Positions 35,166 through 45,547 of a stretch of DNA of 61,379 nucleotides are shown piece after piece. Made by a program: the position numbers and the translations under genes. The notes beneath the pieces were generated by a model, which saw only the letters and a program-made list of their open reading frames with translations, was not told where the DNA came from and ran no database searches. This DNA comes from an uncultured Saprospiraceae bacterium (GTDB taxonomy: Bacteria; Bacteroidota; Bacteroidia; Chitinophagales; Saprospiraceae). Position 1 is the stretch's first letter, and each line of letters starts with the position of its first letter. The DNA is taken from positions 1 through 61,379 of the forward strand of contig CALJOK010000072.1 in assembly GCA_937981555.1 (NCBI GenBank), in the 5' to 3' direction.

Positions 35166-38100
35166 TTAAAACTTAATACCAAGATTGAATTGAAGTGCTC
35201 TAGTTTGAGGTACTCCAAACATTTCCAAACCTTGTCCATTACCAGAAGTATAAGTTGACTCTGGATCAATATTATCTACACTACTTGAAATCAACCAAAG
35301 ATTTCTACCTGCGATACCAATGTTAACTGATTCGAAAGGAAGGTTTCCTAATTTTGATTTTGGTAAGTTGTAAGAGAATACTAATTCTCTTAATTTGATA
35401 AAGTCTGCTTTCTCAACAAATTGCTCAGAAATACTAAAACCAATTGCTTGGTAGTAGTCTTCTACGTTTTCAGCAGCTACAGCACCAATACCAGTTTCTC
35501 TTCCTTCCAAAGTATTTTTATGCAATCCCCAGTGGTAAGCATAAGCATTTGTTGCTGAATAAATATAACCTCCTGACTTAGAGTCTATCAAAAAGCTAAG
35601 AGACATATTTTTGTAAGAAAAGGTATTACTGATTCCAATAGAAGTAGGATGAACTCCTGTTCCCATAGGAACTAAATCTCCTCTTGTTGGTAATCCGTTA
35701 TCATCCAAGATCATCTCTCCATTATCATCTCTAGCATATTCAAAACCCATAATTTGACTATATGGTAATCCTTCAACTACTTCGATATAAGCACTTCGAG
35801 TTCTACTTTCTTCTAATCGAATAGTTTCTCTATTAGCTCCTTCTTCGATTTCATCCGTCAATAAACGAAGTACTTTATTATTGTTTTTTGCATAGTTGAA
35901 AGATACATCCCAACGGAAATCCTTATTCTTCACAGGTGAACCATAAAGCATTAATTCTACTCCTTTATTTTCAATACTTCCAACATTTACAGTCTTGCTT
36001 CCAAATCCTGAAGTAGGAGATACTCCAGCAGCTATAATATCATTAAGTGTTTTTTTATTATAAACAGAGAAATCTACTCCTAATCTATTTTGTAAAAATC
36101 TAAGATCTAAACCAAACTCTAGCTCTTGAGAAGTTAATGGCACTAAACCAATAGGAGGAATACTTCCACTTGCAACACCTCCAAGTGGATTACCATTATG
36201 TCCTTGACCAAACACACCATAATTAAGTGATAATAGGTAAGGATCTGCTGCACCACCACCTACTTCTGCATAAGTAAATCTTACTTTTGCAAAATCAATT
36301 TGAGAAGGTAATTCAACTAAATCAGAAACGACTGCACTAATTCCAGCAGAATAGTAAAGCTCACTATTGTCAGCAGTATTATCTGCATCAGTTAAAGTAG
36401 AAAACCAATCATTTCTTGCTGTAGCTGTTACATATATTGCTTTTTTGATAGCAATTTCTGCCGAACCAAAAATAGAGTTTATTCCTAATTCTCGAATATT
36501 GTAGATAGTAGAACGATTACCTGCATTGCCTAAAGTGTGTAAGAATGGAACAGCAAAAGTATTACCACTGCCTCCTACCGTTTCAAAAGTATTTGTCATA
36601 GTATTACCTCCAACAAAAACACTCAAACCAATAGTCTCGTTTAAATCTTTATCATATCCAAGTATCAACTCTGAATTAAGTTCTTGGAAATTATTAGATC
36701 GCTCATCTATATTTCCGAAAGGTTGAAAACCAGTTCCATAAGGTAATAAATCGGTTCTTCTTCTATCATACCGATCCATAGATATTCTTCCTCTAGCATA
36801 TAATCCATCATAGATATCGTAACGTAATTGGATATTTCCAATCATTCTGTTTTTTACCGATTTATTATAAACCTGGTGAGCAGTCCAATACGGATTGGTA
36901 ATAAAAACGTTACTATTATATAGAAGCTCCGTTCCATCTTCAATAGCTCCAAGTTTATCAGTAGTACCTTTCAATGTTTCTACATTGATAGATGCTGGTA
37001 GAGTTTGTACTCCATAATTAGAATTTGCTGGTGCATCAGAAGAATTTGCCCGATTATTTACCGTTTCATTAATATAATTAACACCAACTGTTCCTGAAAA
37101 TTTTTCGCTAAATTTTGCACCAACTTTTACCGTAAAATTATACCGATCCAAACCAGAATTTGGTACAACATCTTCATTATTTAATGCTGATCCAGAAAGA
37201 CGGAAATTGTATTTTTCGTCTCCTCCTGTAAGTGTCAAAGTATTGGAAAAGGTAGTTCCTGTTCGATAAAACCTATCAACATTACTTCCTACTGCCGAAT
37301 AAGGCCGAGCCACTCCATCAAACTGCATCACGCTACTTCCATCTAATTTTCCTCCCCAAGAAACTAATCCCTGCTCCATTGCTTCCGCTTGAGTAGTAGG
37401 TTTTGCTCCATTAAGTCCATGGCCATAATCTTGTTGAAAGTCTAACCGGTCAATTACAGTTTCTGTTCTTACTTGGCTATTAAATTCCACTCCGATTCCT
37501 TTTCTGTTCGTACCAGATTTTGTAGTAATTAAAATAACACCATTGGATGCTCTAGAACCATAAAGTGCAGCTGCAGAGTTTCCTTTCAAGATCGTGTATG
37601 TTTCAATATCATCAGGATTCAAACTAGAAATTCCATCTCCCCAATCTTTACCACCCCACATTCCTGCAGAACCTAAATTAGTATTATCCATCGGTACACC
37701 ATCCACTACATAAAGTGGTTGATTGTTTCCACCGATAGAACTATTTCCTCGAATGACCACTCGAGTAGATCCTCCTGCACCGGTCGCAGTACTTGAGACA
37801 TTAACCCCTGCTACTTTTCCAGAAAGTGATTGAATCACATTCATTGATCGAGCTGCAGAGAAATTCTCGCCACCTACTTCCGTTACAGAATAAGTTAATG
37901 CTTTTTTGTTTTTTTCAATTCCTAAGGCAGTTACGACAACTTCATCAAGGGCCACACCTTCTTGTAATACTACATTCAATGTAGTTTCATCTCCTACGAC
38001 TACTGACTGACTAGCAAAGCCAGTATAAGAGAAATTAAGCGTTGCACCATCCGAAACATCTAAGGCATAATTACCATCGATATCTGAGGAGGTACCATTG

Positions 38101-38240
38101 TCTGTTCCTGCTTCTAAAATTGCGACCCCAATTAATGGGAAACCGTCAGAACCAGTAACATTTCCTGTGACTCTTTTCTGAGCCAAAGCTGTCATTGATC
38201 CTAGTAGTAGGAACAAAAAACACAGTAAATGATTTTTCAT
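35166..38240 (-). CDS. SusC/RagA-type TonB-dependent transporter
   Basis: A 1024-residue outer-membrane receptor with signal peptide (to about 20, ending ALAQ), a carboxypeptidase-regulatory-like domain (about 22-105, VTGNVTGSDGFPLIGVAI), a TonB box-like DEVVVTALG, a plug (NIQ...SGKVAGVNV, YVVDGVPMDN, GNSAAALYGSRASNGVILITT) and a long barrel ending ALQFNLGIKF. It imports oligosaccharide with the SusD partner. Its promoter region (38241..38496) is divergent from lacI and contains the operator at 38371..38386, so control by the adjacent LacI-type protein is likely. Full length and intact. Confidence 0.96.
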   Translation of the reverse strand: MKNHLLCFLFLLLGSMTALAQKRVTGNVTGSDGFPLIGVAILEAGTDNGTSSDIDGNYALDVSDGATLNFSYTGFASQSVVVGDETTLNVVLQEGVALDEVVVTALGIEKNKKALTYSVTEVGGENFSAARSMNVIQSLSGKVAGVNVSSTATGAGGSTRVVIRGNSSIGGNNQPLYVVDGVPMDNTNLGSAGMWGGKDWGDGISSLNPDDIETYTILKGNSAAALYGSRASNGVILITTKSGTNRKGIGVEFNSQVRTETVIDRLDFQQDYGHGLNGAKPTTQAEAMEQGLVSWGGKLDGSSVMQFDGVARPYSAVGSNVDRFYRTGTTFSNTLTLTGGDEKYNFRLSGSALNNEDVVPNSGLDRYNFTVKVGAKFSEKFSGTVGVNYINETVNNRANSSDAPANSNYGVQTLPASINVETLKGTTDKLGAIEDGTELLYNSNVFITNPYWTAHQVYNKSVKNRMIGNIQLRYDIYDGLYARGRISMDRYDRRRTDLLPYGTGFQPFGNIDERSNNFQELNSELILGYDKDLNETIGLSVFVGGNTMTNTFETVGGSGNTFAVPFLHTLGNAGNRSTIYNIRELGINSIFGSAEIAIKKAIYVTATARNDWFSTLTDADNTADNSELYYSAGISAVVSDLVELPSQIDFAKVRFTYAEVGGGAADPYLLSLNYGVFGQGHNGNPLGGVASGSIPPIGLVPLTSQELEFGLDLRFLQNRLGVDFSVYNKKTLNDIIAAGVSPTSGFGSKTVNVGSIENKGVELMLYGSPVKNKDFRWDVSFNYAKNNNKVLRLLTDEIEEGANRETIRLEESRTRSAYIEVVEGLPYSQIMGFEYARDDNGEMILDDNGLPTRGDLVPMGTGVHPTSIGISNTFSYKNMSLSFLIDSKSGGYIYSATNAYAYHWGLHKNTLEGRETGIGAVAAENVEDYYQAIGFSISEQFVEKADFIKLRELVFSYNLPKSKLGNLPFESVNIGIAGRNLWLISSSVDNIDPESTYTSGNGQGLEMFGVPQTRALQFNLGIKF

Positions 38241-38370
38241 AATTAAAAGTTTTGTTTTAACTAAAATGATTGAGAATAATTGAAATCACACTTGGAAAAG
38301 ATCAAAAAAACAGTTATGATTTTTTTAAGATGTGATTAGTTTAAAGTAAAAGTAAAAAAATATTCTAATA

Positions 38371-38386
38371 CTGTGCACGCACACAG
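38371..38386. promoter_or_regulatory. putative LacI-type operator 1 (susC/lacI)
   Basis: CTGTGCACGCACACAG: a near-palindrome with the central CG typical of LacI-family operators, in the 256-bp divergent region between susC and the regulator gene. The second copy at 57847..57862 is identical in the outer five bases on each side and in the centre, and both are preceded by TA and followed by CCAA and a T-rich tract. On the susC side a TActTTTA stretch lies just downstream, so the operator would overlap the -33 region. Confidence 0.8.
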
Positions 38387-38496
38387 CCAATTTTTTATAT
38401 TTTTTTTTATTACTAAAAAAGTGTTTAATTTGGTGCTTTTAATTGCTGAAATTTAAGCTAACTTAAAGTTTATCTAATTATTATCATATTTGAACC

Positions 38497-39588
38497 ATGA
38501 ACGAGAGAATAGGAATAAAAGATATTGCTAAAAAAGCAGGTGTATCAAAAGGTACTGTAGATAGAGTATTGCACAATAGAGGAAATGTTTCTCCTATTGC
38601 ACGTGAGAAGGTAAACGCTGCCATGAAAGAATTGGATTATGTACCCAATGTAATCGCGAGTGCTTTAGCTTCCAAAAAATCATGGAAAATCGCTGTCCTG
38701 ATGCCTGATTCTAAAAATGATCCTTTTTGGAATCAACCCAAAGCAGGTATTTTAAGAGCAAAAAAAGCACTTCGAGATTATAAAGTAATGATTGATTTTT
38801 ATCCATTTAGAGATGCTGACCCTGATCACTTCAACTCGTGTGCTGATGAAATTCTTTCTAAAGAATATCATGCATTACTTATTTCCGCAAGTTTTTTAAA
38901 AGAGGGGCAAAAGGTTTTAAAAAAATGTGAAGCGAAAGAATTACCGTATATCCAAATCAATACTTTCTTAGAACGAAAGAGTGAATGCTTCCTATCCTAC
39001 ATCGGTCAGGATTCTTATGCAAGTGGAATGCTTGCTGCAAAATTATTAAACTTTGGTGTAGAGGAAGGGGCGTCGGCTATGATTCTACATTTGGAAAAAG
39101 GAACCAATAATGCAAAGCATTTGGTGGATAAAGAAAAGGGGTTTATTAATTTCTTTTCAAAAAATAAAAAGAGGAAAATCAATATTGTAAAAGGTAGTTT
39201 TGGAGATGTCTTTGATAAAAAAGAATTACATCAATACTTGAAAGAAATGTTGGAAAAAACGCCTAATGTGCAAGGGGTTTTTGTCACCACTTCTAAACTA
39301 TTTCACATTGTTCCTATCTTAAAAAAATTAGGACGCACCGATATAAAATTAGTTGGATTTGACTTAATAGATAACAATCTCAAATATCTATACAATGACA
39401 AAATACATTTCCTCATTAATCAAAATCCTAAGAAACAAGGATTTATGGGAATCATGAATTTGTTCAATCATTTAGTTTTGAAGAAAGAAATTAATGCCTT
39501 GCAATTGCTTCCACTTGATGTAGTGATGAAAGAAAATGTACAATATTATTTAGAAGACAAAGAGGAAGAAATACATTTGGTATTTTGA
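38497..39588 (+). CDS. LacI-family transcriptional regulator
   Basis: A 363-residue regulator: N-terminal LacI helix-turn-helix (residues 5-55, IKDIAKKAGVSKGTVDRVLH, with the hinge helix PNVIASALAS) and a periplasmic-binding-like sugar-sensing domain (about 65-350; KIAVLMPDSKNDPFW). The sensing domain has the simple-sugar-binding arrangement rather than a short TrpR/GalR one. It is transcribed away from susC, from the region containing an operator-like site. LacI-type regulators of glycan loci are less common in Bacteroidota than HTCS or ECF-sigma systems, so a soluble inducer (free sugar or phosphosugar) is implied. Inducer unknown. Confidence 0.92.
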   Translation: MNERIGIKDIAKKAGVSKGTVDRVLHNRGNVSPIAREKVNAAMKELDYVPNVIASALASKKSWKIAVLMPDSKNDPFWNQPKAGILRAKKALRDYKVMIDFYPFRDADPDHFNSCADEILSKEYHALLISASFLKEGQKVLKKCEAKELPYIQINTFLERKSECFLSYIGQDSYASGMLAAKLLNFGVEEGASAMILHLEKGTNNAKHLVDKEKGFINFFSKNKKRKINIVKGSFGDVFDKKELHQYLKEMLEKTPNVQGVFVTTSKLFHIVPILKKLGRTDIKLVGFDLIDNNLKYLYNDKIHFLINQNPKKQGFMGIMNLFNHLVLKKEINALQLLPLDVVMKENVQYYLEDKEEEIHLVF

Positions 39589-39658
39589 TAACCTATCTTT
39601 TCGAACATTACGTGATACAAATTTCTGAACACTTCCCAATTAGAATTTAAACAAACAC

Positions 39659-42600
39659 ATGAGAATATTTTTTTGGATTTTAATCTTGACTCTACCTTCT
39701 TGGAGTTCCGCTCAAAGTGACTCTAAACTTTTTACCTTGCTTTCTTTTGAAGCAACTAATGTCCATTTCCAAAATACGATTACCGACGAAAAAGATCACA
39801 ACATTTTAATCTACAGTAATTATTATGGCGGAGCAGGAGTTGGAGTAGGGGACTTTAATAAAGATGGATTACCTGATTTATTTTTTGCAGGAAATTTAGT
39901 GAGTGATGAGATATATTTTAATCTCGGTGATTTAAAATTTCAACAAGCTAATGAAAAATCAGGTATCAAAGACAATGGTGGTTGGTCCTCCGGAGTCGTT
40001 GTGGCGGATGTGAATAATGATGGTTGGGAAGACATTTATGTTACTCGAGAATTGTACGATAATCAACCTGATTTAAGAAAAAATCTACTCTATATTAATA
40101 CTGGAAAAACTTTCGATTTAGGAAATGGAAAAAAGGGGGTGCGCTTTGAAGAGAAAGCTGCGGACTATGGTTTAGATAACTCTGAACGAACTCGTCATGC
40201 AGGATTTTTGGACTATGACAATGATGGTTGGTTGGATCTTTTCCTACTTAATCAACCACCTAATCCAGGAAATTATTCTGATCTTTTAGGGAGCAATTTG
40301 ATGCAAGAAAAATGGTCTCCTCGACTTTTTCATAACAATGGCAAAAATGGAAATACAACTTTTACAGATGTCTCAAAGGAGGCTGGAATTTTACTACCTG
40401 GTTACGCCAATAGTATGGTCGCAAGTGATGTCAATCAAGATGGCTGGGTGGATATTTATTTGACCAACGACTATGAAGCGCCCGACAGATTATTTCTTAA
40501 TAATGGCAATGGAACATTCTCTGATGTATTGCAGAATAAAATGAATCACCTCAGTTTTTATTCAATGGGAGTAGATGCTGCTGACATTAATAATGATGGT
40601 TGGCAAGATTTGATGACTTTGGACATGGTAGCGGAGGACAACTTTCGAATCAAAGCAAATATGAGTGGCATGAATCCAAAATCGTTTTGGAAAGTAGTCG
40701 AAAATGGAGGACATTATCAATATATGTTTAATGCTTTGCAATTGAATAATGAGGGGGAGAATTTTAGTGAAATTTCTCAACTTGCAGGTATGTCAAGTAC
40801 TGATTGGAGTTGGTCCAATTTGATCGCAGATTTAGATAATGATGGCTGGAAAGATGTTTTTGTCACCAATGGATTATTGCGAGATATTCGAAATTCCGAT
40901 GCAGCTAAAACCTTTCCAAAATATGTTCGAGAAGTAATTAATGAATTCGTAGAAAAAAATCCAAATGCTGGAGATGTTGGAATTTTTGACATTTTGGATT
41001 TGGAAGAAGCGCTTGATTTATTGCCAAGTGTTCCTCTGAAGAATTATGTTTTTCAAAATAATGGCGACCTTACTTTTTCTAAAAAAGTAGAAGAGTGGGG
41101 ATTGAATCAAGAGACTTTTTCTAATGGCTCAAGTTATGCAGATTTGGATAATGATGGAGACTTAGATTTAATTGTCAACAATATAAATGCGCCTGCTTTT
41201 ATTTATCGAAATAATTCAAATGATCTAAATAAAAATAATTGGATAAGGCTACAACTAATTGATAATCAATTAAATAAACCTTTTTACGGAACTAATTTTT
41301 CGATTGAATATGATGATGGTAAAACCCAATTTGTGGAATTGACCAATGTTCGAGGGATGTATTCGACGAGTGAAAACGTGACACATTTTGGAGTTGGAAA
41401 AGCAAAAGTTATTGACAAAATTCTCATCACCTTACCAAATGGAAAATCGATTGAAAAAGAAAATATTAAAGCAAATACTTTTCTAAAAATTGATGTTAAC
41501 CAAGAAGATCTTTTTGATAAAAAACCAAATTCTAAAAATGTAAAAACATTGTTGGGGAAAATCGAAAATTCTACGCTCTCCAATTTTATACATCAAGAAA
41601 ATGATTTCGACGATTACGAAAAGCAAATTTTACTTCCTCACAAAATGTCTCAATTCGGACCAGCTTTGACCAAAGGAGATATTAATGGAGATGGTTTAGA
41701 AGATATCTTTATAGGAGGAGCAAAGGGACAAAGTGGGCAGTTTTTTATCCAAAAAAACAACAGCACTTTCGAGTCAATTCCAATGCCTGATGATTTTAAA
41801 AATGATGTAGAATACGAAGATGTAAATGCATTGTTATTTGATTTAGAAAATGATGGGGATTTAGACCTTTATGTGGTAAGCGGAGGTAACTTTTATCCTC
41901 CTCAAAATAAGATGTATCAAGACAGAATCTACCTCAATGAAAATGGAGTCTTTAAAAAAGACCAATCCAAAATTGCAAAATTTCGAGAAAGTGGTGGAAG
42001 TGTTCGAGCAGCAGATTTCGATCAAGATGGTGATTTGGATTTGCTCGTAGGAGGAAGACATTTGCCTTGGACCTATCCTTCGCCAACGGTTTCTAGGTTA
42101 CTAAAAAATGAGAATGGAATATTAAAAGACATCACTAAAAGTAATGCGCCAGATTTAATTCAATTAGGGATGGTTACGGATGCCGTTTGGACAGATTTCG
42201 ATAACGATAATGACTTAGATTTTATCATCGTAGGAGAGTGGATGCCGATCACTTTTTTTGAAAACAAAGATGGCGTTTTTAAGAAAAAAAACAATACAAT
42301 TCCAAATTCTACTGGCTGGTGGTATAGTCTTGAAAAATCAGATATTGACAATGATGGAGATGATGATTACCTCGTTGGAAACTTAGGATTAAATTATAAA
42401 TACAAAGCTACACCGACTGAACCTTTTGAAGTTCATTATGATGATTTTGATGAAAATGGTTCTAAAGATATCGTGTTAAGTTACTATAATTTTGGCGAAA
42501 AATTTCCACTACGAGGACGATCCTGTTCGAGTCAACAAGTGCCTTTGGTGGGTGAGAATTTTCCTACCTATAATATTTTTGCTTCCTCTAATATGAATTC

Positions 42601-43021
42601 TGTTTATGGTGAAGAGAAATTGGAGAATGCATTACATTACTCTGCTGAGACTTTTGCAAGTGTTTATATTGAAAATAAAGGAGCGGGGAAATTTGAAATA
42701 AAGCCTTTACCAAATGAAGCCCAAATATCGAGCATCAATGATTTTATGATAAAAGATTTCGATGGCGATGGAAACAAAGATGTCTTACTTGCTGGAAATT
42801 TATTCACCTCTGAAATTGAGACAACTCGAAATGATGCTGGAAATGGGTTAATTCTAAAAGGCGATGGCCAAGGAAATTGGGAGCCTTTACCTGCTTCCAA
42901 AAGTGGAATTAATATTCCTTTGGACGTTAAAGGAATTCAACCTGTAGAAGTTCTAAATGGCATTTATATTTTATTTGGATGCAATGATTCGAAATTACAA
43001 GTGTATAAATATTTAAGATAA
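39659..43021 (+). CDS. VCBS/FG-GAP repeat protein with ASPIC/UnbV domain
   Basis: A 1120-residue secreted protein (signal peptide to about 19). It contains many FG-GAP/VCBS calcium-binding repeats with D-x-N-x-D-G-x-x-D loops (DFNKDGLPDLFF, DVNNDGWEDIYV, DYDNDGWLDLFLL, DINGDGLEDIFIGG, DFDQDGDLDLLVGG, DNDGDDDYLVGN, DFDGDGNKDVLLAGN), forming one or more beta-propellers. An ASPIC/UnbV segment lies near 540-620 (VELTNVRGMYSTSENVTHFGVG). These proteins are common beside SusCD genes in Bacteroidota; known relatives are extracellular and may bind glycans or proteins. No catalytic residues are assigned. 70 bp after lacI on the same strand, possibly one transcript. Confidence 0.9.
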   Translation: MRIFFWILILTLPSWSSAQSDSKLFTLLSFEATNVHFQNTITDEKDHNILIYSNYYGGAGVGVGDFNKDGLPDLFFAGNLVSDEIYFNLGDLKFQQANEKSGIKDNGGWSSGVVVADVNNDGWEDIYVTRELYDNQPDLRKNLLYINTGKTFDLGNGKKGVRFEEKAADYGLDNSERTRHAGFLDYDNDGWLDLFLLNQPPNPGNYSDLLGSNLMQEKWSPRLFHNNGKNGNTTFTDVSKEAGILLPGYANSMVASDVNQDGWVDIYLTNDYEAPDRLFLNNGNGTFSDVLQNKMNHLSFYSMGVDAADINNDGWQDLMTLDMVAEDNFRIKANMSGMNPKSFWKVVENGGHYQYMFNALQLNNEGENFSEISQLAGMSSTDWSWSNLIADLDNDGWKDVFVTNGLLRDIRNSDAAKTFPKYVREVINEFVEKNPNAGDVGIFDILDLEEALDLLPSVPLKNYVFQNNGDLTFSKKVEEWGLNQETFSNGSSYADLDNDGDLDLIVNNINAPAFIYRNNSNDLNKNNWIRLQLIDNQLNKPFYGTNFSIEYDDGKTQFVELTNVRGMYSTSENVTHFGVGKAKVIDKILITLPNGKSIEKENIKANTFLKIDVNQEDLFDKKPNSKNVKTLLGKIENSTLSNFIHQENDFDDYEKQILLPHKMSQFGPALTKGDINGDGLEDIFIGGAKGQSGQFFIQKNNSTFESIPMPDDFKNDVEYEDVNALLFDLENDGDLDLYVVSGGNFYPPQNKMYQDRIYLNENGVFKKDQSKIAKFRESGGSVRAADFDQDGDLDLLVGGRHLPWTYPSPTVSRLLKNENGILKDITKSNAPDLIQLGMVTDAVWTDFDNDNDLDFIIVGEWMPITFFENKDGVFKKKNNTIPNSTGWWYSLEKSDIDNDGDDDYLVGNLGLNYKYKATPTEPFEVHYDDFDENGSKDIVLSYYNFGEKFPLRGRSCSSQQVPLVGENFPTYNIFASSNMNSVYGEEKLENALHYSAETFASVYIENKGAGKFEIKPLPNEAQISSINDFMIKDFDGDGNKDVLLAGNLFTSEIETTRNDAGNGLILKGDGQGNWEPLPASKSGINIPLDVKGIQPVEVLNGIYILFGCNDSKLQVYKYLR

Positions 43022-43075
43022 TGATAGAGGTATCCAAGCCCTAATTAAAACGCTAATCACGATAAAAAACAAAAC

Positions 43076-44302
43076 ATGACTAAAAAAACAAATTACCAAA
43101 CTGCGTTCCTCCTTCTCGTTTCCCTCTTTTTTATGTGGGCTTTTCTGACCGCGCTAAATGATATATTAGTGCCTTTTGTAAAAGAACTTTTCGACTTTGG
43201 ATATACCGAAGCTGCTTTGGTTCAATTCTGTTTTTTTGGAGCATTTTTTATTATGGGTTATCCTGCTTCATTGATTTTAGACAAATATGGATATAAAACT
43301 GGGATTGTAATTGGACTAGCTTTGATGGGCGTAGGAGCATTGTTATTTTATCCTGCTTCGGTTATGGTTTACTATCCACTTTTCTTGGGAGCCTTATTTG
43401 TTTTAGCAACTGGAGTGACGATGTTGCAAGTAGCCGCCAATCCATATGTGGCAGTTTTGGGTTCGCCAGAGACTGCAGCGAGTCGATTGAATTTAGCTCA
43501 AGGAGTTAACTCTGTGGCAAAAGTAATTGCACCGATTTTTGGTGGTGCGTTAATTTTAAGTGGAATCGAAGGGTTGCCAAAAGAACAACAAGCAGAAGCT
43601 GTCCAGATGCCTTACGTTGGTTTAGCCATCGCATTATTTGTATTAGCTGGAGTTTTTGCATTTATGACTTTACCGAATTTAAGAGATTTAGATTCGGTTA
43701 AGGAGAGCAATAAAATTTCTATAAAAGGTAGAAATTCGATTTTTGATTTTCCTTATTTATTATTGGGAGCTGGAGCGATATTTATGTATGTAGGAGCGGA
43801 AGTTACGATAGCAAGTTTTATGGTAAGTTTTCTCGGAGAGGAAAGTATCGCAGGTTTGGATAGCGAATCAGCGAGTAAATATTTATCATTTTACTGGGGT
43901 GGTTTGATGGTCGGAAGATTTGTAGGAGCCGCTGTTTTGCAAAAAATGAAATCACAAACATTGTTGGCGATCATGTCGGTTGCAGCAATTTTGTTTTTAA
44001 TTACAGGGGTTACCATGTCGGGCTGGGTAGCAGGTTGGGCGATTATTTTAATAGGATTTTGTAATTCGATTATGTGGAGTAATATTTTCACTTTGGCAAT
44101 TGATGGACTTGGAAAATTTACCAGCAAAGGTTCTGGTTTATTAGTGATGGCAATTGTGGGTGGTGCTTTTGTTCCTTTATTACACGGGTATTTGGCTGAT
44201 AAAATAGGGCTACAATCCAGTTATTCTGTTGCGATATTCTGTTATGCATACATCTTGTTTTATGCGGTAAGTGGATATAAGATTGGGAAAGCAAAAGATT
44301 AA
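43076..44302 (+). CDS. MFS sugar transporter (FHS/NagP/FucP-like)
   Basis: A 408-residue inner-membrane protein with about 12 helices. It matches the fucose-galactose-glucose H+ symporter group: WAFLTALNDILVPFVKELFDF, QFCFFGAFFIMGYPASLILD, GVTMLQVAANPYVAVLG, TAASRLNLAQGVNSVAKVIAP, GNAWAGWAIILIGFCNS-like region, and a WGGLMVGRFVGA segment. Members import GlcNAc (NagP), fucose or glucose/galactose. In this locus GlcNAc or a hexose released by GH20/GH92 is the likely cargo, but the residues that set specificity cannot be read. 54 bp after the VCBS gene and 40 bp before the GHL10-type gene. Confidence 0.9.
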   Translation: MTKKTNYQTAFLLLVSLFFMWAFLTALNDILVPFVKELFDFGYTEAALVQFCFFGAFFIMGYPASLILDKYGYKTGIVIGLALMGVGALLFYPASVMVYYPLFLGALFVLATGVTMLQVAANPYVAVLGSPETAASRLNLAQGVNSVAKVIAPIFGGALILSGIEGLPKEQQAEAVQMPYVGLAIALFVLAGVFAFMTLPNLRDLDSVKESNKISIKGRNSIFDFPYLLLGAGAIFMYVGAEVTIASFMVSFLGEESIAGLDSESASKYLSFYWGGLMVGRFVGAAVLQKMKSQTLLAIMSVAAILFLITGVTMSGWVAGWAIILIGFCNSIMWSNIFTLAIDGLGKFTSKGSGLLVMAIVGGAFVPLLHGYLADKIGLQSSYSVAIFCYAYILFYAVSGYKIGKAKD

Positions 44303-44342
44303 ACTAACACTCCTCGATGATAAAAAATAAAAATTGTGAAAA

Positions 44343-45515
44343 ATGAAAAAACGAAAATTTATAAAAACGATTACAACAGGCACTTTAGGAATAGCAACAA
44401 GTAGTTCTTGGTTAGGTTGTAATACGCCTGTAGAAAATTCAAATAGAAACGTTGCTGCAAGGACTTCCTCCAATGCACTTCCAGACAATTGGGTTTGGGT
44501 TCGTCCTGACTTAAAATGGAAAGATGATGATTGGAAAAAAACATTTGACCGACTAAAAAAAGTAGGGATCGAAGCTATCTTACCTCAAGTATATTCTAGC
44601 CGAGATACGCTTTTTGATCATCCTCTTTTACCGGTAAAAGAAAGGTGGTTGGAACGAATTATTCCAATCGCTCATGCCGCAGGTTTGGAGGTACATGCTT
44701 GGATGTGGACCATGCCATTGAATGACAAAACACTTTTAGAAAAACATCCTGACTGGTATTCTGTTAATCGAAATGGTGAACCGGCCAATACACATCCAGC
44801 TTATGTTGATTATTATAAATTCCTCTGTCCTTGTAATCCCGAAGTACAAGAGTTTGTAGCAGGCAATGTTGAGGCACTTGGGAAAATTGAAGATTTAGAT
44901 GGCATTCATTTGGATTATGTGCGGCAACCAGATGTTATTCTCGCGGAAGGTTTACAACCCAAATATAACATCATACAAGACAAAGAATATCCTCAATACG
45001 ATTATCCATATTCTGAAAATTGTCGAAACCTCTTTAAAGAAAAACATGGAATTGATCCCATGGATTTAGGAGATGATGCACCTGCTAATGAAGCATGGCG
45101 ACAATTTCGATATGATGCGATTTCCAATGTCGTGAATAATTTTTGTGTACCGATGGCTCGTAAATATAACAAGTCAATCACGGCTGCCGTTTTTCCTAAT
45201 TGGGAGAGCGTCCGACAGCAATGGCATCGTTGGGATCTGGATGGATTTCTACCGATGTTGTATCAAGGTTTTTATAATAAAGAAATTGAGTGGGTAGGTG
45301 AGGAGGTTCAAAAAGCATTAGCCCGATTGAAAAATGCTGATAATACTAAGCCTGTTTATAGTGGTTTATTTTTACCTCATGTCAAACCTGAAGAGATGGA
45401 AAAAGCGGTAAAGATTTCAACAGATGCGGGAGCAAAAGGGATTTCTTTATTTGCACATAGTAATATATCGGAAGAATATTGGAAGGTGTTGGAGAAGGCT
45501 TTAAAATCGAAATAA
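44343..45515 (+). CDS. GHL10-type glycoside-hydrolase-like lipoprotein
   Basis: A 390-residue exported protein (KKRKFIKTITTGTLG signal with lipobox LGC at about 26). The body is a barrel of the 'glycosyl-hydrolase-like 10' family: DRLKKVGIEAILPQVYSS, PIAHAAGLEVHAWMWTMPL, LCPCNPEVQEFVAGNVEAL, LDGIHLDYVRQPD (Asp cluster likely in the active site), and WRQFRYDAISNVVNNFC. Proteins of this family have been linked to glycan hydrolysis, but activities are scarcely described. The plus-strand run VCBS, MFS, GHL10 suggests one transcription unit. Mechanism and substrate unknown. Confidence 0.85.
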   Translation: MKKRKFIKTITTGTLGIATSSSWLGCNTPVENSNRNVAARTSSNALPDNWVWVRPDLKWKDDDWKKTFDRLKKVGIEAILPQVYSSRDTLFDHPLLPVKERWLERIIPIAHAAGLEVHAWMWTMPLNDKTLLEKHPDWYSVNRNGEPANTHPAYVDYYKFLCPCNPEVQEFVAGNVEALGKIEDLDGIHLDYVRQPDVILAEGLQPKYNIIQDKEYPQYDYPYSENCRNLFKEKHGIDPMDLGDDAPANEAWRQFRYDAISNVVNNFCVPMARKYNKSITAAVFPNWESVRQQWHRWDLDGFLPMLYQGFYNKEIEWVGEEVQKALARLKNADNTKPVYSGLFLPHVKPEEMEKAVKISTDAGAKGISLFAHSNISEEYWKVLEKALKSK

Positions 45516-45547
45516 GCTCTTAATCAAAGATTAAATAAACCTAAATA

